DNA of 64,000 nucleotides from Colenecus sp045220475 (GCA_045220475.1 JBGUVW010000053.1:1-64000); one strand, 5' to 3'; shown: positions 16,582-26,350, numbered from the stretch's first letter. Program-made: numbers and translations. The notes: generated by a model not told the origin, from the sequence alone.

Positions 16582-18702
16582 TTATTCTGCAAAATAGAGC
16601 TTACCATCACGTATATAGATTCCTTTTTTTGTGGCAGCGCCTCTGATGGGACGCCCCCAAAGGTCATAAATGGTATCTGTAACCGGATTCTTTTCTATAA
16701 ATCCTACCGATGTGGGATCATCATACTGGAATGACTCAACCTGATAGCAACTCGTAGTTATATCTACCAGACTGTCACATATCCATTCGGCTATGTATGA
16801 GAATATAACATAATAGCCGTATAAGGTGTTATCAACGGGAACTTTCCGGCTAAACACATAATCACCATGTCCTCCCTTTTCCGGCAGTTGTCTCAGATAG
16901 TCCCTAATCTCATCCGTAATCATATGAGCAAGGATCTGATTATCGTCCACATCGCAACACACCTTGAACCTTAGACTGTCGGCAAGCACAAAATGAGGAA
17001 TAGAATCAATCACCTTGTCGCGCAGTTCCACCTGATAATACCAGTTGTCTTCTTCTTTCACTAAATAGCTGCAGTTCTCCACATATCGGTCAAAAACCGC
17101 CAACGTATCATTAGTCAGTTTCAAAGAGAACGATCCTACACTGTTATTACTGCTATCGTACATTTTAAACAGTACTGTTCCCAGTTTTTGTGGCGAGAAA
17201 TTGAAATTAATTCCACTTTGCTCACAGGCCCGGATATACGCCCCTGCAAATATCGTATCACCTATCAAGTACCCAGTCTCTTCAGTGATGGAACTCTCCT
17301 CCGTATTCCCATAGTATTGGGGTATAAGGTAAAGATAGTGCGCATAATCCCTTTGGGACGTATTGCGCACCTGCACCGTAATGACTTTATTCTCATCAAG
17401 ACGTCCCTTTCCTTTGGTAATAGCTCCATCAAGAAGCGTCAGGTTACCTGACTCAGAATCCTCATTATATGACTCAGGTGCAGGTTGGATCTCAAGTTCA
17501 GGATCGATATGTATCACTGCAAACTGATTTATGCAAAAACCTGGAGATATTATCCAGTCGTATTCTTCATACGGATTGAGGACTGACAGGGAATAATAAC
17601 CGTCACATTCACCTTCCCATCCCCAATTTATATGGAACAGTCCATTACCGTCATAACCATCGCATATAAAAGCGTGACCGTCATCAGGATCGAAGGTTCC
17701 GCAATACAAGACAGGACGTCCGGCTGCCATTTCTCCGTAGATTATCTCTTCCCATCCGTCTATACTGTATCGGGAACGTTTTTGCAAAAACGTGGCGGCA
17801 GGATAATCAAAATAGCGGGTGAGAGCCTTCTGATCTTCTCCGAAGTCAGACGATGTTCCATTAACACCATACGATGCTTTAACTGACTGTCCGCAATAGC
17901 GCAATAGCGTAGCTACTGCATGCCGCTCAACGTCAGTGCCTATTTGTTCTTGCGCCCCGGTTTCCGGATTAACCACATTGTATGTATCCAACATATTATC
18001 CCAGTCAAAACTGACAGCCTCCAGGGAGTCAATGTGCCAAATCTTAACGTCGCTGCCATTTTTGCTCCTGATATCATAGCCGGGCAGTCCGTTTGGAACG
18101 GATTTGGGCCACTTGTAGTAATTCATGACCTGGGCCATCGCAACTGCCATACAGCCAACCAGGCATTGCTGGCCCTGCCATTCAGGAACAGCTCCTTCGT
18201 AGATTGGAGTCATATCCCAGTATGGAGAGTCCTGATACCAATGGGTTTTAATAAGCGGTTCAACGGCACTCCTGCCATTACGTGTGCTGACCCGGTTCCT
18301 GGATGCATCACCCTTAATGTTTCCGTCCCGGAACCTGTCATCCTCTCCGAGTGTTGTCATTGCATCCTCATAGCTTTTAAGCCATGAGCGCATATTGGGA
18401 GGCATCTGATCCCATGAAATGCTGCCTGTATTGCTGTAACCCAACACAGGCAGCGTGCGGCTATCGGCCGAAGCGATTATATAACCGCCGCCCGCTATGT
18501 TGAAAGCGTAAATCCCTTCTGACTCAACCGGCACGGATTCAAGTTTCAGGTCACCGCCTCTTGAAGAGACTCTCATACCCGTATTCCCGCCATTGAGATA
18601 ATTGAGGGCACGGTCCATGGCCTCCCTTTCAGAAATAGGCTGTGACTGCAGATGGGCAGTAAATAGAAATACTGCCGATGCTATTATCAGGATACGTTTC
18701 AT
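16582..18702 (-). CDS. Secreted C10-family cysteine peptidase (streptopain-like)
   Basis: A 706-residue secreted protease. After a signal peptide (residues 1-20) comes a Spi-type inhibitory propeptide with GGYIIASADSRTLPVLGYS. The catalytic domain has the nucleophile Cys 184 in GCMAVAMAQVMNYYKWP and the His region GHAFICDGYDG with the NWGWEG motif, as in SpeB, interpain A and the Bacteroides fragilis bfp proteases. The last ~25 residues (YDLWGRPI to the end) resemble the C-terminal tails common on secreted Bacteroidales proteins, possibly for sorting. It is a single gene with a -7 box at 18724-18731. Confidence 0.9.
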   Translation of the reverse strand: MKRILIIASAVFLFTAHLQSQPISEREAMDRALNYLNGGNTGMRVSSRGGDLKLESVPVESEGIYAFNIAGGGYIIASADSRTLPVLGYSNTGSISWDQMPPNMRSWLKSYEDAMTTLGEDDRFRDGNIKGDASRNRVSTRNGRSAVEPLIKTHWYQDSPYWDMTPIYEGAVPEWQGQQCLVGCMAVAMAQVMNYYKWPKSVPNGLPGYDIRSKNGSDVKIWHIDSLEAVSFDWDNMLDTYNVVNPETGAQEQIGTDVERHAVATLLRYCGQSVKASYGVNGTSSDFGEDQKALTRYFDYPAATFLQKRSRYSIDGWEEIIYGEMAAGRPVLYCGTFDPDDGHAFICDGYDGNGLFHINWGWEGECDGYYSLSVLNPYEEYDWIISPGFCINQFAVIHIDPELEIQPAPESYNEDSESGNLTLLDGAITKGKGRLDENKVITVQVRNTSQRDYAHYLYLIPQYYGNTEESSITEETGYLIGDTIFAGAYIRACEQSGINFNFSPQKLGTVLFKMYDSSNNSVGSFSLKLTNDTLAVFDRYVENCSYLVKEEDNWYYQVELRDKVIDSIPHFVLADSLRFKVCCDVDDNQILAHMITDEIRDYLRQLPEKGGHGDYVFSRKVPVDNTLYGYYVIFSYIAEWICDSLVDITTSCYQVESFQYDDPTSVGFIEKNPVTDTIYDLWGRPIRGAATKKGIYIRDGKLYFAE

Positions 18703-18723
18703 CGCTTATGCATTATTATGCTG

Positions 18724-18731
18724 CAAAGATA
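18724..18731 (-). promoter_or_regulatory. -7 box of the C10 peptidase gene
   Basis: The minus strand reads TATCTTTG, a full match to TAnnTTTG, about 21 nt upstream of the ATG at 18702. No TTTG is seen at the ideal -33 distance. Confidence 0.55.
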
Positions 18732-18777
18732 ATCCATATCAGCAGCATTATGCATAAGGATCGATACCCAATCCGCT

Positions 18778-20169
18778 TTACATCAGACGTTTTATTACGG
18801 CAAACAGTTTATAGGGCATGTAACGTACCGGCAGGTCTATCCAGGTGGGAGCCTTTACTATGGAGCGCTGGTGAGTGAATGCGTCAAAACTCAGCTTGCC
18901 GTGATAATGGCCCATACCGGAGTTACCCACACCTCCAAACGGCACGTTTCCGTTTGCTATGTGCATGATGGTGTCGTTGATGCATCCGCCGCCCGATGAT
19001 GTATGCCTTATCACATCCCAGCCGTCTTTCTCAAATCCGAACCAGTAGAATGCCAGCGGTTTCTCACGTTCCGTAATGAACTTTATCACCTGCTCCTTGA
19101 AATCCTTTCCGGATATGGTGATCATGGGGAACAGCGGGCCGAATATCTCATTGTTCATGATGGGTGCATCGGCCTTGACATTGTCTATCAGGGTGGGCTC
19201 AATGAAACGCTCCTTAGCATCGGTACGGCCGCCATAAACTATATCTCCATCCTTGAGATAGCCCGATACACGCTCAAATGCGGCATCGGTCACCATCCTT
19301 ACAAAATGGCCCGACTCCTTAATATCCTTGCCGTGCAGGTACTCCACCTGAGCCGCGAACTCCTTGATGAACGCCTCCTTTACATCCTCATGAATCAGGA
19401 TGTAGTCAGGTGCTATGCAGGTCTGGCCGGCATTCAGGGTCTTGCCCCAGGCTACACGACGTGCAGCGATCTTAAGGTTGGCACTCTTGTCAATGATGCA
19501 GGGGCTCTTGCCGCCCAACTCCAGTACCACAGGGGTAAGATGCTCGGCTGCGGCAGCCATCACCTTACGACCCAGCGCGGGACTACCGGTAAAGAATATC
19601 ATGTCAAAGCGGCTTGCAAACAGCGCCTTGTTCACCTCACGGTTACCCTGAACCACTGCAACATAGTTCTCAGGGAACGCCGCACGTATCATCTCCTCAA
19701 GCGTTGCCGATACGTTGGGCACATACGGTGAAGGCTTAAGCACAGCGGTGCAGCCGGCCGATATGGCACCCACCAGCGGGTTGAGCAGCAACTGTACCGG
19801 ATAGTTCCAGGGCGATACTATGAGGGCCTGTCCCAGCGGCTCGCTTACAACAAATGAGCTTGACGGGAACAGGGTAAGCGGTGAGTGACGGCGCTTGCGT
19901 TTGGCCCATCGGCCCACACCCCTCAGGTGCTCACGGATCTCTGCCTTTACGAGACCTATCTCTGTGAGATATGCCTCCTGGTATGATTTGTGCAGGTCTT
20001 TCCACAAAGCATCGGCCAGAAGCTGCTCATACTGTATGATGGCAGCTCTCAGCTTACGCAGTTGCTCCTTGCGGAACTTGACCGGCAGGGTTACGCCTGT
20101 CCTGAAATAATCACGCTGCGACTTCAGGATTTCCTGAATTCTTGCTTCCGGGGTGTTTTGTATTGTCAT
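18778..20169 (-). CDS. NAD(P)-dependent aldehyde dehydrogenase
   Basis: Oxidises aldehydes to acids; class-3 type (fatty aldehyde/coniferyl-like) judged by the short N-terminus and hydrophobic C-terminus. Start taken at MTIQNTPEAR (20169), giving 463 residues, since the longer frame would run further into the SDR gene without family similarity. Visible are FFTGSPALGRKV (cofactor), the general base in LELGGKSP (Glu 217) and the nucleophile Cys 251 in NAGQTC. The gene begins within the last 59 nt of the SDR gene, so the two are probably translated together and act on related alcohol/aldehyde substrates. Confidence 0.9.
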   Translation of the reverse strand: MTIQNTPEARIQEILKSQRDYFRTGVTLPVKFRKEQLRKLRAAIIQYEQLLADALWKDLHKSYQEAYLTEIGLVKAEIREHLRGVGRWAKRKRRHSPLTLFPSSSFVVSEPLGQALIVSPWNYPVQLLLNPLVGAISAGCTAVLKPSPYVPNVSATLEEMIRAAFPENYVAVVQGNREVNKALFASRFDMIFFTGSPALGRKVMAAAAEHLTPVVLELGGKSPCIIDKSANLKIAARRVAWGKTLNAGQTCIAPDYILIHEDVKEAFIKEFAAQVEYLHGKDIKESGHFVRMVTDAAFERVSGYLKDGDIVYGGRTDAKERFIEPTLIDNVKADAPIMNNEIFGPLFPMITISGKDFKEQVIKFITEREKPLAFYWFGFEKDGWDVIRHTSSGGGCINDTIMHIANGNVPFGGVGNSGMGHYHGKLSFDAFTHQRSIVKAPTWIDLPVRYMPYKLFAVIKRLM

Positions 20170-20974
20170 TTTTGCGACCTGTAAAGTGATCCATCGTGTG
20201 ATAGATTCCAAAGATAGTGCCAAAAACAAAATCAAACAACCATGAGGGCAGGATTGCCTCCATCAAACGTATGAAATGGAATCCGAACGGTATGCCGCGG
20301 AAGTTCTTGTTCCTCTCAATCGCACGGATTATCTTGCCGGCGGTATGCTCCGGATCCAGGATGGGGAATATGGGCGATGCCACACCGTCAAACATTCCGG
20401 TATTGATAAAGTACGGGGCAACGGTGGTGAAACGCACCTTTGACTTCATGTCATGCAGCTCAATACGGACTGAGTCTGACCATCCTATCACGCTCCACTT
20501 GCTGGCGGCATAAACGCTCATCTTGGGCATGGAGAGCATACCTGCGGCCGATGCGATATTGCACACGTGACCGCGGTCACGCTTAATCATATCGGGCAGC
20601 ATCACATGCGCCACATTCATGGGAGCCACAGCGTTGATAGCCATTGTGCGCTCTATATCGGGAGTGGTCAGCTTATCGAAAGTGGCGTTGCTGGTAACGA
20701 TACCGGCGCACTGGATAAGTATATCCACCGGCCCGCACTCCTTTACCGTCGCAGCGTAAGCATCCTCAATCACCTTCTTGTCCGATACATCCACGCGGTA
20801 TCCGCTTACCTGGCCTTTTGATGAAAGCTCATTCTTTACAAGCTCAATGTTGCTCTCATTTATATCCCAGATTATAAGTCTTGCTGCACCTTTCTCCAGA
20901 GCCATTCGGCCCATTATCCTGCCTATACCCGATGCTCCACCGGTAATAAGCACATTAGCGTCTTTGAAATTCAT
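20111..20974 (-). CDS. Short-chain dehydrogenase/reductase
   Basis: A 287-residue NAD(P)-dependent oxidoreductase of the classical SDR family. It has the GGASGIGR cofactor loop near residue 13, the CAGI element, the catalytic Ser in NIASAAG and the YAASKWSVIG (YxxxK) site. A hydrophobic stretch near the C-terminus (LPSWLFDFVFGTIFGIY) suggests membrane association, as in retinol/sterol-type SDRs. Substrate unknown. Upstream gene of the pair with aldehyde dehydrogenase; promoter box at 20998-21005. Confidence 0.9.
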   Translation of the reverse strand: MNFKDANVLITGGASGIGRIMGRMALEKGAARLIIWDINESNIELVKNELSSKGQVSGYRVDVSDKKVIEDAYAATVKECGPVDILIQCAGIVTSNATFDKLTTPDIERTMAINAVAPMNVAHVMLPDMIKRDRGHVCNIASAAGMLSMPKMSVYAASKWSVIGWSDSVRIELHDMKSKVRFTTVAPYFINTGMFDGVASPIFPILDPEHTAGKIIRAIERNKNFRGIPFGFHFIRLMEAILPSWLFDFVFGTIFGIYHTMDHFTGRKNDNTKHPGSKNSGNPEVAA

Positions 20975-20997
20975 TAGTACTTTACATTAATCACGCG

Positions 20998-21005
20998 CAA
21001 AAATA
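20998..21005 (-). promoter_or_regulatory. -7 box of the SDR-aldehyde dehydrogenase pair
   Basis: The minus strand reads TATTTTTG (TAnnTTTG), about 24 nt before the SDR ATG. It abuts the weak terminator hairpin of the ilvE-trmB-mrp operon around 21004-21038. Confidence 0.45.
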
Positions 21006-21073
21006 ATCCCCTCTCCTTATTGAAAGAAGAAGGGATTTGTATTTGTGGCGAAACAAAAAACCTATGTGGTGAA

Positions 21074-22174
21074 TTATTTAGCTGTCGATACCGCAGCGGT
21101 AGGCGGAAGCTGATGATTACGGGCATCGGTTGCTATGACCACACTCTGAGCAAGATTGCGGAACGCCAGACCGGTCATCGTATCAGGATTGAGAGCCACA
21201 GGCTCGCCGTTGTCACCACCCTCGCAGATGCTCTGCACGATTGGGATTTGTCCCAGCAGCGGAACGTTCAGTTCCTCAGCCAGGCGCTTGCAGCCCTCCT
21301 TGCCGAACAGGTAGTATTTGTTCTGGGGCAACTCAGCAGGTGTAAACCATGCCATATTCTCAACCAGTCCCAGAACCGGAACGTTCACCTTCTCATTGCG
21401 GAACATGTCAATACCCTTGCGTGCATCGGCCAGAGCCACCTCCTGCGGAGTACTTACCACCACGGCACCGGTAATGCCCAGCGTCTGCACCAGAGTAAGG
21501 TGTATATCGCTTGTGCCGGGAGGCATATCAATCACAAAATAGTCCAGCTCACCCCAGTCTGCATCAGCTATAAGCTGCTTGAGGGCGTTGCTGGCCATGG
21601 CACCACGCCACAGTACTGCCTGCTCCGGATCCACAAAGTAACCGATTGAGAGCAGCTTGATACCGTACTGGTCAACAGGTACAATCAGGTCACGGCCGTC
21701 CTTGTTCTCGGCATACGGACGTGCATCCTCAGTGTGGAACATCTTAGGCATTGAGGGGCCGAATATATCGGCATCCAGCAGACCTACCTTGTAACCCAGT
21801 CCGGCCAGAGCCACAGCCAGGTTGGCAGCCACGGTTGACTTACCTACTCCACCCTTGCCCGATGCCACTGCGATGATGTTCTTTACACCCGGCAGCAGAT
21901 CCGGACCCTCCGGACGCGGAGCCTGACGTGTCTTTACCTTCACCTCTACCTGAACGTCCTGACCGGCCTTAAGCTTGACAGCCGTCTCAGCCGACTTCAC
22001 GATAGACTTTATGAACGGATCAGTAGGTTTCTCAAAAATCAGAGAGAACGATACGCTGTTTCCGTCAATACGGATATCATCCTCCAGCATCTCCATAGAG
22101 ATGATGTCCTTGCCCGTGCCCGGATATCGAACCGTCTGCAAGGCCTCCTTAATCAAATTTGGATATAGTGCCAT
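21074..22174 (-). CDS. mrp: Mrp/NBP35-family Fe-S cluster carrier ATPase
   Basis: A 366-residue protein with an N-terminal MIP18/DUF59-like domain (residues 1-90) and a P-loop ATPase with the deviant Walker A ASGKGGVGKSTVAANLA near residue 106. It is thought to carry [Fe-S] clusters to target proteins. The CxxC usually found in Mrp after ENMxxF is not present: the segment reads ENMAWFTPAELPQNKYYLFG. It starts 2 nt after trmB and is the last gene of ilvE-trmB-mrp. Confidence 0.93.
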   Translation of the reverse strand: MALYPNLIKEALQTVRYPGTGKDIISMEMLEDDIRIDGNSVSFSLIFEKPTDPFIKSIVKSAETAVKLKAGQDVQVEVKVKTRQAPRPEGPDLLPGVKNIIAVASGKGGVGKSTVAANLAVALAGLGYKVGLLDADIFGPSMPKMFHTEDARPYAENKDGRDLIVPVDQYGIKLLSIGYFVDPEQAVLWRGAMASNALKQLIADADWGELDYFVIDMPPGTSDIHLTLVQTLGITGAVVVSTPQEVALADARKGIDMFRNEKVNVPVLGLVENMAWFTPAELPQNKYYLFGKEGCKRLAEELNVPLLGQIPIVQSICEGGDNGEPVALNPDTMTGLAFRNLAQSVVIATDARNHQLPPTAAVSTAK

Positions 22175-22176
22175 AG

Positions 22177-22935
22177 TTATTTGCTTTTTTCAAGTGTGCT
22201 GCGCTTGGTGCGGCCGTAGCTGCGGTAATCATCCAGTTCAATCTCGATGTCTGGCTCGGAGAGTTCACCATCGGCCGGGAGATTGAACACTATATACTTG
22301 ATGGTTTTGCCGCGCTCCAGCCACTGCTGCTCATAATGAGTCTTGATAGAGAGAATGTGGTCCGCATCCCCGCTCCCATAGAGGTCATCGGTCCGGAACT
22401 CCACCGGCAGCCCGTTATGATCCACCATAGCGCAAGTATAAGTGTACAGGAAATTGCTGTCCGTCTTAAGGTGAATCTTGCCGCCCGGTTTAAGGATACG
22501 GCGGTAACGCTCCATAAAGAAGGTCGATGTAAGACGCTTGGTAGCTTTCTTCATCTGCGGGTCAGGGAACGTAATCCAGATCTCACTCACCTCACCCGGA
22601 GCAAAGAACCGCTCAATCAGCTCAATCACCGTACGCAGGAAAGCCACATTCTTCATGCCGCGCTCCAGGGACATCTTGGCCCCCGTCCACATACGGGCAC
22701 CCTTTATGTCAACGCCTATAAAGTTCTTGTCAGCGAACAGCCCGGCAAGCCCCACGGTATACTCACCCTGGCCACAGCCCAGTTCCAGGACTATAGGCCC
22801 GTCATTATGAAAGAAGGAGCTGTTCCAACAGCCCCTCATTTCAAACGGGACATCCTCGCGGAACGAGCCCACCGGCTCGAACACGTGCGGATAGGTCCGC
22901 ATATCGGCAAACTTGGCCAGTTTACCTTTACCCAT
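22177..22935 (-). CDS. trmB: tRNA (guanine-N7)-methyltransferase
   Basis: Methylates G46 in the variable loop of tRNAs using S-adenosylmethionine. The 252 residues contain the SAM-binding VLELGCGQGEYTVGLA and the family motif ITFPDPQMKKATKRLTSTFF. The gene lies 1 nt after ilvE and 2 nt before mrp. Confidence 0.93.
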   Translation of the reverse strand: MGKGKLAKFADMRTYPHVFEPVGSFREDVPFEMRGCWNSSFFHNDGPIVLELGCGQGEYTVGLAGLFADKNFIGVDIKGARMWTGAKMSLERGMKNVAFLRTVIELIERFFAPGEVSEIWITFPDPQMKKATKRLTSTFFMERYRRILKPGGKIHLKTDSNFLYTYTCAMVDHNGLPVEFRTDDLYGSGDADHILSIKTHYEQQWLERGKTIKYIVFNLPADGELSEPDIEIELDDYRSYGRTKRSTLEKSK

Positions 22936-22936
22936 A

Positions 22937-23959
22937 TCAGAGATCCAGAACGGTTACCCAGCCGTGAGTATCGGGAGCGTCACCATACTGGATGGCACGC
23001 AGCTGATTGTACAGCTTGGTGAGTACAGGACCCGGCTTACCGTCCTTGGCTACTACATAAGACTTGCCCAGCTCTATATCATCAATGCGTGAGATAGGTG
23101 ATATAACGGCTGCAGTACCGCAAGCACCGGCCTCATCCATCTCATTGAGCTCCTCCAGAGGTACAGGACGGCACTCAACAGTCATGCCGTTGTCCTTGGC
23201 AATCTGCTGCAGGCTCTTGTTGGTGATAGAGGGCAGGATTGACTCAGACTTAGGAGTGATATAGCTGTTACCCTTGATTCCGATGAAGTTGGCAGCGCCG
23301 CACTCATCGATATACTTCTTCTCCTTGGCATCCAGGTAGAACTCACTTCCGTAACCCTTCTCGTGGGCGATATTGTGAGCGTAAAGGCTGGCAGCGTAGT
23401 TACCGCCTACCTTGTACTTACCCATACCCAGAGGAGCAGAACGGTCATAAGAACGAACCAGGGCATATGCGTTGGCCGAGAAACCACCCTTGAAATAGGG
23501 GCCTACCGGCATTACGAAAATCAGGAACATATACTCTTTTGAGGGCTTTACGCCTACCTCAGCGCCGGTACCGATAAGCAGCGGACGGATATAGAGTGAT
23601 GCACCGCTCTCATAAGGAGGAATGAACTCCTTGTTGAGCTCGATCACGCGCTTTACCATCTTGCAGAATGTTTCGGTAGGCAGCTCGGGCATCATGGTAG
23701 CACGGCAGGTGCTCTGCAAACGCTCGGCATTGGCCTCCATACGGAACACTCGTACCTTGCCATCCTTACCGCGGAAAGCCTTTAGGCCCTCGAATCCCTC
23801 CTGACCGTAGTGCAGGCAGGTGGCGGCAATATGCATAGGTACATACTCGGAGTCAGACTCCTCTATCTCACCCCATTTTCCGTCTTTAAAGCTAATTCTG
23901 AGATTCCAGTTAGTCTTCATGTAACCGAATGACAGATTGGCCCAGTCAAGTTCTTTCAT
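22937..23959 (-). CDS. ilvE: Branched-chain amino-acid aminotransferase
   Basis: PLP enzyme that makes Leu, Ile and Val from their 2-oxo acids. The 340-residue length and motifs (LHYGQEGFEGLKAFRG, IRPLLIGTG, the PLP lysine in KVGGNYAAS, EYMFLIFVMPVGPYF) fit the BCAT class IV fold. It is the first gene of the ilvE-trmB-mrp operon and finishes the pathway started by the leu operon 17 kb away. No leader peptide or attenuator like the one at leuA is seen in the 90-nt upstream region. Confidence 0.95.
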   Translation of the reverse strand: MKELDWANLSFGYMKTNWNLRISFKDGKWGEIEESDSEYVPMHIAATCLHYGQEGFEGLKAFRGKDGKVRVFRMEANAERLQSTCRATMMPELPTETFCKMVKRVIELNKEFIPPYESGASLYIRPLLIGTGAEVGVKPSKEYMFLIFVMPVGPYFKGGFSANAYALVRSYDRSAPLGMGKYKVGGNYAASLYAHNIAHEKGYGSEFYLDAKEKKYIDECGAANFIGIKGNSYITPKSESILPSITNKSLQQIAKDNGMTVECRPVPLEELNEMDEAGACGTAAVISPISRIDDIELGKSYVVAKDGKPGPVLTKLYNQLRAIQYGDAPDTHGWVTVLDL

Positions 23960-24034
23960 ATCAGTAAATTTTGAATCAACCGCGAAATTACAAAAAATGG
24001 CACTAGTTTATTCTCCCAGTAGGTGTAAATAAGC

Positions 24035-24042
24035 TAAATTTG
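24035..24042 (+). promoter_or_regulatory. -7 box close to the start of the gene at 24051
   Basis: TAAATTTG matches TAnnTTTG and ends only 8 nt before the ATG, so a transcript from here would be almost leaderless. Confidence 0.4.
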
Positions 24043-24050
24043 CCGCACAA

Positions 24051-25232
24051 ATGGAAAAAAACAACACAACACCCGTTCAGGAGGGCGGTCCGTCAGCAAG
24101 TCGCGGCACCAACAAGGACCGTATGGCCAGCAAGATAAGGACCATCCGTTTCATTCTGCTCTCCACCATTCTGTATCTTATTACCCACTCTATAGGCCGA
24201 TGGTTCGTCCCTGAGGGCGATGCAGCACCGGGTATCTATACAGCGATGATATGGGTGATGTGTTTCATAACCGGCGCAGCACAGTTTTTCCTGTGGCGCA
24301 GGATCACGGTCAAATGGATAAAATGGGCCACCGCCATAGCCTACACCATACTTATGGTAGTCTTGCTGCGTGCCGGCGGTTTTTACGGATATGGAGGCTC
24401 CACCCTGCTGGGATTCAAGTTCTCGGTAACCATAATGCCACTGTGGGGATTTGCTATCGAGGCCTGTTTCACTTCATTCCTGCGCTGGTACGGCAGTCTG
24501 ATAAAACGCATATTCCGCCTGGAATCAGTAAACAGCGTGCTGTTCCTGCTCTGCATGATAATCCCAGCAGCACTTGTAGTACTGCTCATTATGGGCAGCT
24601 ACCGCCTTACAGGTTCACTCTCATCCCAGGGGGCCGATATCCAGCAGTATCTGGATGAGGGTGAGATAAACCACAACTCCGATCACCGTGAGCCCGTACG
24701 CCAGTATGACCGTCTGTTCAATGACCTGAATGACATTCAGCTTGAGGCAGCCCGGCGCAACGGACTCAAGAATCCCATTACAACCACTGAGGCCGAGACC
24801 GACCGCCATCTGGTGCACATCGGCCCCAACCAGTATTATGATGTCCAGAGGCTGACCCATTCCGTACCCTATCTGGTGCCCAAGGCTGCCAAACTGCTTG
24901 AGGATATGGGCCGTGCATTCCAGGACTCACTCTTTAACCGCGGCTACAACCGTGGTCACCGATTCACAGTGACCAGCGTTCTCAGGACCGAGGAGACCGT
25001 ACGCCAGCTGCGCAAGACCAACGTGAACTCGACCGAGAACTCCTGCCACTGCTACGGTACCACATTTGATATATCATATTTTACCTACTCCACCCCCGAT
25101 GTAGGCAAGAAGGCATCGGTAGACAAGATGCGCCAGATACTCTATCAGGTGGCATATGACATGAAAAAGCAGGGCCGCTGTTACGTAAAATACGAGAAAA
25201 AGCAGACCTGCCTTCACATTACCGTACGCTAA
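24051..25232 (+). CDS. Membrane protein with DUF5715/M15-like peptidase domain
   Basis: A 393-residue protein. The N-terminal half (about 28-185) has four to five membrane spans. The C-terminal half is soluble and carries VTSVLRTEETVRQLRKTN, then NSCHCYGTTFDISYF and near the end CLHITVR. The order His-x3-Gly-x2-x-Asp ... His matches zinc ligands of M15/VanY D,D-carboxypeptidases, and DUF5715 proteins have this look. A peptidoglycan-related hydrolase role is plausible but not shown. It is convergent with the FimB-like gene, only 6 nt away. Confidence 0.75.
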   Translation: MEKNNTTPVQEGGPSASRGTNKDRMASKIRTIRFILLSTILYLITHSIGRWFVPEGDAAPGIYTAMIWVMCFITGAAQFFLWRRITVKWIKWATAIAYTILMVVLLRAGGFYGYGGSTLLGFKFSVTIMPLWGFAIEACFTSFLRWYGSLIKRIFRLESVNSVLFLLCMIIPAALVVLLIMGSYRLTGSLSSQGADIQQYLDEGEINHNSDHREPVRQYDRLFNDLNDIQLEAARRNGLKNPITTTEAETDRHLVHIGPNQYYDVQRLTHSVPYLVPKAAKLLEDMGRAFQDSLFNRGYNRGHRFTVTSVLRTEETVRQLRKTNVNSTENSCHCYGTTFDISYFTYSTPDVGKKASVDKMRQILYQVAYDMKKQGRCYVKYEKKQTCLHITVR

Positions 25233-25238
25233 GACCGG

Positions 25239-26210
25239 TCAGAATGTCCCGGGATCAATTCCATCCCACTCATCATTTATCTGAATGGGGAATCCACCCT
25301 GAGCATACTCCTTACAACCGTCCTTGAACAGGTCACCTGTATATTGCGATATGCGGTTAACCGTCAAAGGCACGTTATCCAATGCCAGTTCCGCCAGATT
25401 GTTGTTGTATTTGTCATATGCGGTAACTGTCATTTTCATTTTGTCTTTGTCAAGATAAGGGAATGTATAGACTTCAAATTCCGTTTTACCGGGATCAGCG
25501 GTCATATCCACATAATCACCCTTAGACATTTTTACACACCCCTTACCAGATATCAGGTCAAGGCTGTTACTGCCGTTATTAAAGTCAAATCTCAGCAAGG
25601 TAACCTGTGACGGAATAGGATTTGTAAGTTTGAGCCTGAACATGGCCACTGCACGTGAAAGATCTATGGCATAATCATTCTCACCCGGCAGCACATCTAT
25701 CTCCGCAAAGTAGTAGAAAGTATCCACCACCTTAGGTCCGGTTTTGTTTTCTGATTTGAATCTCAGTGTATACGGCACTTCCTTGGTTGGAGCATTAAGA
25801 GCTACAGACGGCGTTCCTTCACCGCCTTTCTCACCTATAACCGCCAGATAATGACGGCCCACGCTAAGATTCAACTGGATAGTACCGAAAACAGAATCCA
25901 CCCCCAGTTTCTGTGTAACCTGCATCTCCTTAGTGCCTCCGTCCGATACTCCCGTGAACAGGGCATACGTCAGTTTGGTACAGACATCCTGTACAGAGCT
26001 TTTGGTCCCTCCAAACGGAATCTGCTCAATCGTGTTGACAGATATCCTGACATTTGGCTTTGGCTTAGGGACAGCCTCATCCGGAATCACATGAATTCGG
26101 TCAGAACAAGAGCAAACAAGGGCACCCATCATGACACAAGTAAGTAAACTCAGTGAACACTCTCTTGTCTTCTTTAAGGCAGAAGACGGCCTCATGGCTA
26201 ACTTTCTCAT
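25239..26210 (-). CDS. FimB/Mfa2-like fimbrial lipoprotein
   Basis: A lipoprotein of 323 residues from the ATG at 26210 (an upstream TTG would add two residues). Lipobox GALVCSC. The body shows the pattern of fimbrillin/FimB-Mfa2 anchors: an N-terminal beta domain, the AVAMFRLKLTNPIP segment, and the typical end NRISQYTGDLF. Such proteins anchor or cap type V pili of Bacteroidales. No fimbrillin subunit or other pilus gene is adjacent, so it is an isolated copy. The family assignment is from overall pattern only. Confidence 0.6.
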   Translation of the reverse strand: MRKLAMRPSSALKKTRECSLSLLTCVMMGALVCSCSDRIHVIPDEAVPKPKPNVRISVNTIEQIPFGGTKSSVQDVCTKLTYALFTGVSDGGTKEMQVTQKLGVDSVFGTIQLNLSVGRHYLAVIGEKGGEGTPSVALNAPTKEVPYTLRFKSENKTGPKVVDTFYYFAEIDVLPGENDYAIDLSRAVAMFRLKLTNPIPSQVTLLRFDFNNGSNSLDLISGKGCVKMSKGDYVDMTADPGKTEFEVYTFPYLDKDKMKMTVTAYDKYNNNLAELALDNVPLTVNRISQYTGDLFKDGCKEYAQGGFPIQINDEWDGIDPGTF

Positions 26211-26350
26211 AGTCAATTAGTTTTTAAATGGTTATTAGAATGCAAACAAAAAAATCGGCACACGGGGTGAACTCTATCCCAGTGTACCGAATCAGCTTGT
26301 ATCCGTTGCAATATTACAGCATAATTCCGTAAAATCAAACAACAGCAATA

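Noticed and set aside
25239..26210. A complete type V pilus locus
   Set aside because: Only one FimB/Mfa2-like gene is present; no shaft or tip subunits are adjacent.
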